A DNA stretch of 64,000 bases from Vicia villosa (Eukaryota; Streptophyta; Magnoliopsida; Fabales; Fabaceae): NCBI RefSeq assembly GCF_029867415.1, contig NW_026705001.1, positions 1,456,501-1,520,500 on the forward strand, in the 5' to 3' direction. Below the pieces are notes generated by a model, which was not told where the DNA came from, searched no databases, and saw nothing but the letters and a program-made list of their open reading frames with translations. Positions 63,701-64,000 of the stretch are shown here, piece by piece (the first letter of the stretch is position 1; each line of letters starts with the position of its first letter). The position numbers were made by a program, and so were the translations under genes.

Positions 63701-63990
63701 AAACAATTCTTCAAAATTAATCATGGCTGAGATCATTAACGCATAATAGTAATGTAGTTGCCAAAATAAAAGTGAAACCTTCTTATGAAATCATTGCCAT
63801 TGTTTGCCTCTGCAAATTCTGCAAGCTCGATGGAAGCCTCGCTAAAATGATAGTTGAGCAAATCATTTGGCACAGGGACCAAATTAGACTCAGATTGTTG
63901 TTTTTTAATCAACAAATCAGTGGTAGAATGGGTAGTTTCCTTTTGATGACCTTCTCGCTTTATTTGTAGTTCTTGCATATTTATTTCACC
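60732..63990 (-). CDS. 3' part of an unidentified multi-exon gene
   Basis: Seven exons on the minus strand join in phase: 63990-63779, 63671-63578, 62838-62788, 61703-61641, 61522-61463, 60996-60934 and 60821-60732. They encode the C-terminal 210 residues, and the gene extends beyond the right edge. The sequence is helical and charged: [61 protein letters not shown], and finally [15 protein letters not shown] with [16 protein letters not shown] before the stop. The last motif resembles a C-terminal helical module seen in some nucleic-acid-related proteins, but I do not recognise the family. Introns are clean, exons of 51-94 bp are typical of a real host gene, and no TE signature is inside. 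Probably functional. Confidence 0.78.
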
Positions 63991-64000
63991 CTACACAAGA

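Overview
This is plant nuclear DNA, most likely from a temperate legume (Fabeae or Trifolieae). It is AT-rich, has GT-AG introns, L1-type LINEs, MULEs with a plant mobile domain (PMD), a plant-type Helitron, and two solo LTRs that look like Ogre elements, a Ty3/gypsy lineage abundant in these legumes. The species call is inference. Most of the window is transposable elements. The likely host genes are an intact C2H2 zinc-finger repressor (20655-21572, minus), a small predicted membrane protein (49539-49943, plus) and the 3' part of an unidentified multi-exon gene leaving the right edge (60732-63990, minus).

Left part (1-31.7 kb). Gene fragments and a 67-bp tandem repeat are followed by a CACTA-like end and a 255-bp perfect foldback element sitting inside a (TA)n microsatellite. 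A degenerate LINE (minus, about 18.1 to 4.4 kb) comes next. Its ORF1 is split by a solo LTR (10185-17710, TSD ATCCC), and that LTR is itself split by a 3.66-kb MULE (13171-16832, 9-bp TSD) carrying a broken PMD gene and a transposase zinc-knuckle fragment. This gives a three-level nest with clear relative dating. Then come a 5'-truncated LINE, the zinc-finger gene, a second solo LTR of the same family in inverted orientation (24004-27719, TSD GTTCC), a Stowaway MITE and a decayed Ty3/gypsy pol remnant.

Central part (31774-48149). A 16.4-kb Helitron is the main discovery. Its 3' end is textbook: a 10-bp GC-rich hairpin, then CTTTACTAG, with T in the flank. A plausible TC 5' end follows an A. 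Five genes can be assembled exon by exon. On the plus strand are an RPA70-like ssDNA-binding protein (11 exons, 509 aa) and a RepHel transposase (8 exons, 1,627 codons, HUH and PIF1-like helicase motifs, one in-frame TGA). Pointing the other way are two B3-domain proteins (162 and 282 aa) and an unidentified basic protein of 193 aa. All except RepHel are open with consistent splice phases, so they do not look like random captured debris. The likely division of labour is RepHel for nicking and strand displacement, the RPA-like protein for coating single strands, and the B3 proteins for DNA binding or regulation. The last two roles are inferred.

Right part (48.15-64 kb). A remnant of a second Helitron with its own 3' hairpin abuts the first. 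The membrane-protein gene, a (TA)n tract, a small inverted-repeat MITE, a badly decayed LINE (minus) with an internal (C)26 run, a truncated Ty3/gypsy element (plus), and a second PMD pseudogene with short palindromic flanking repeats follow, and then the right-edge gene.
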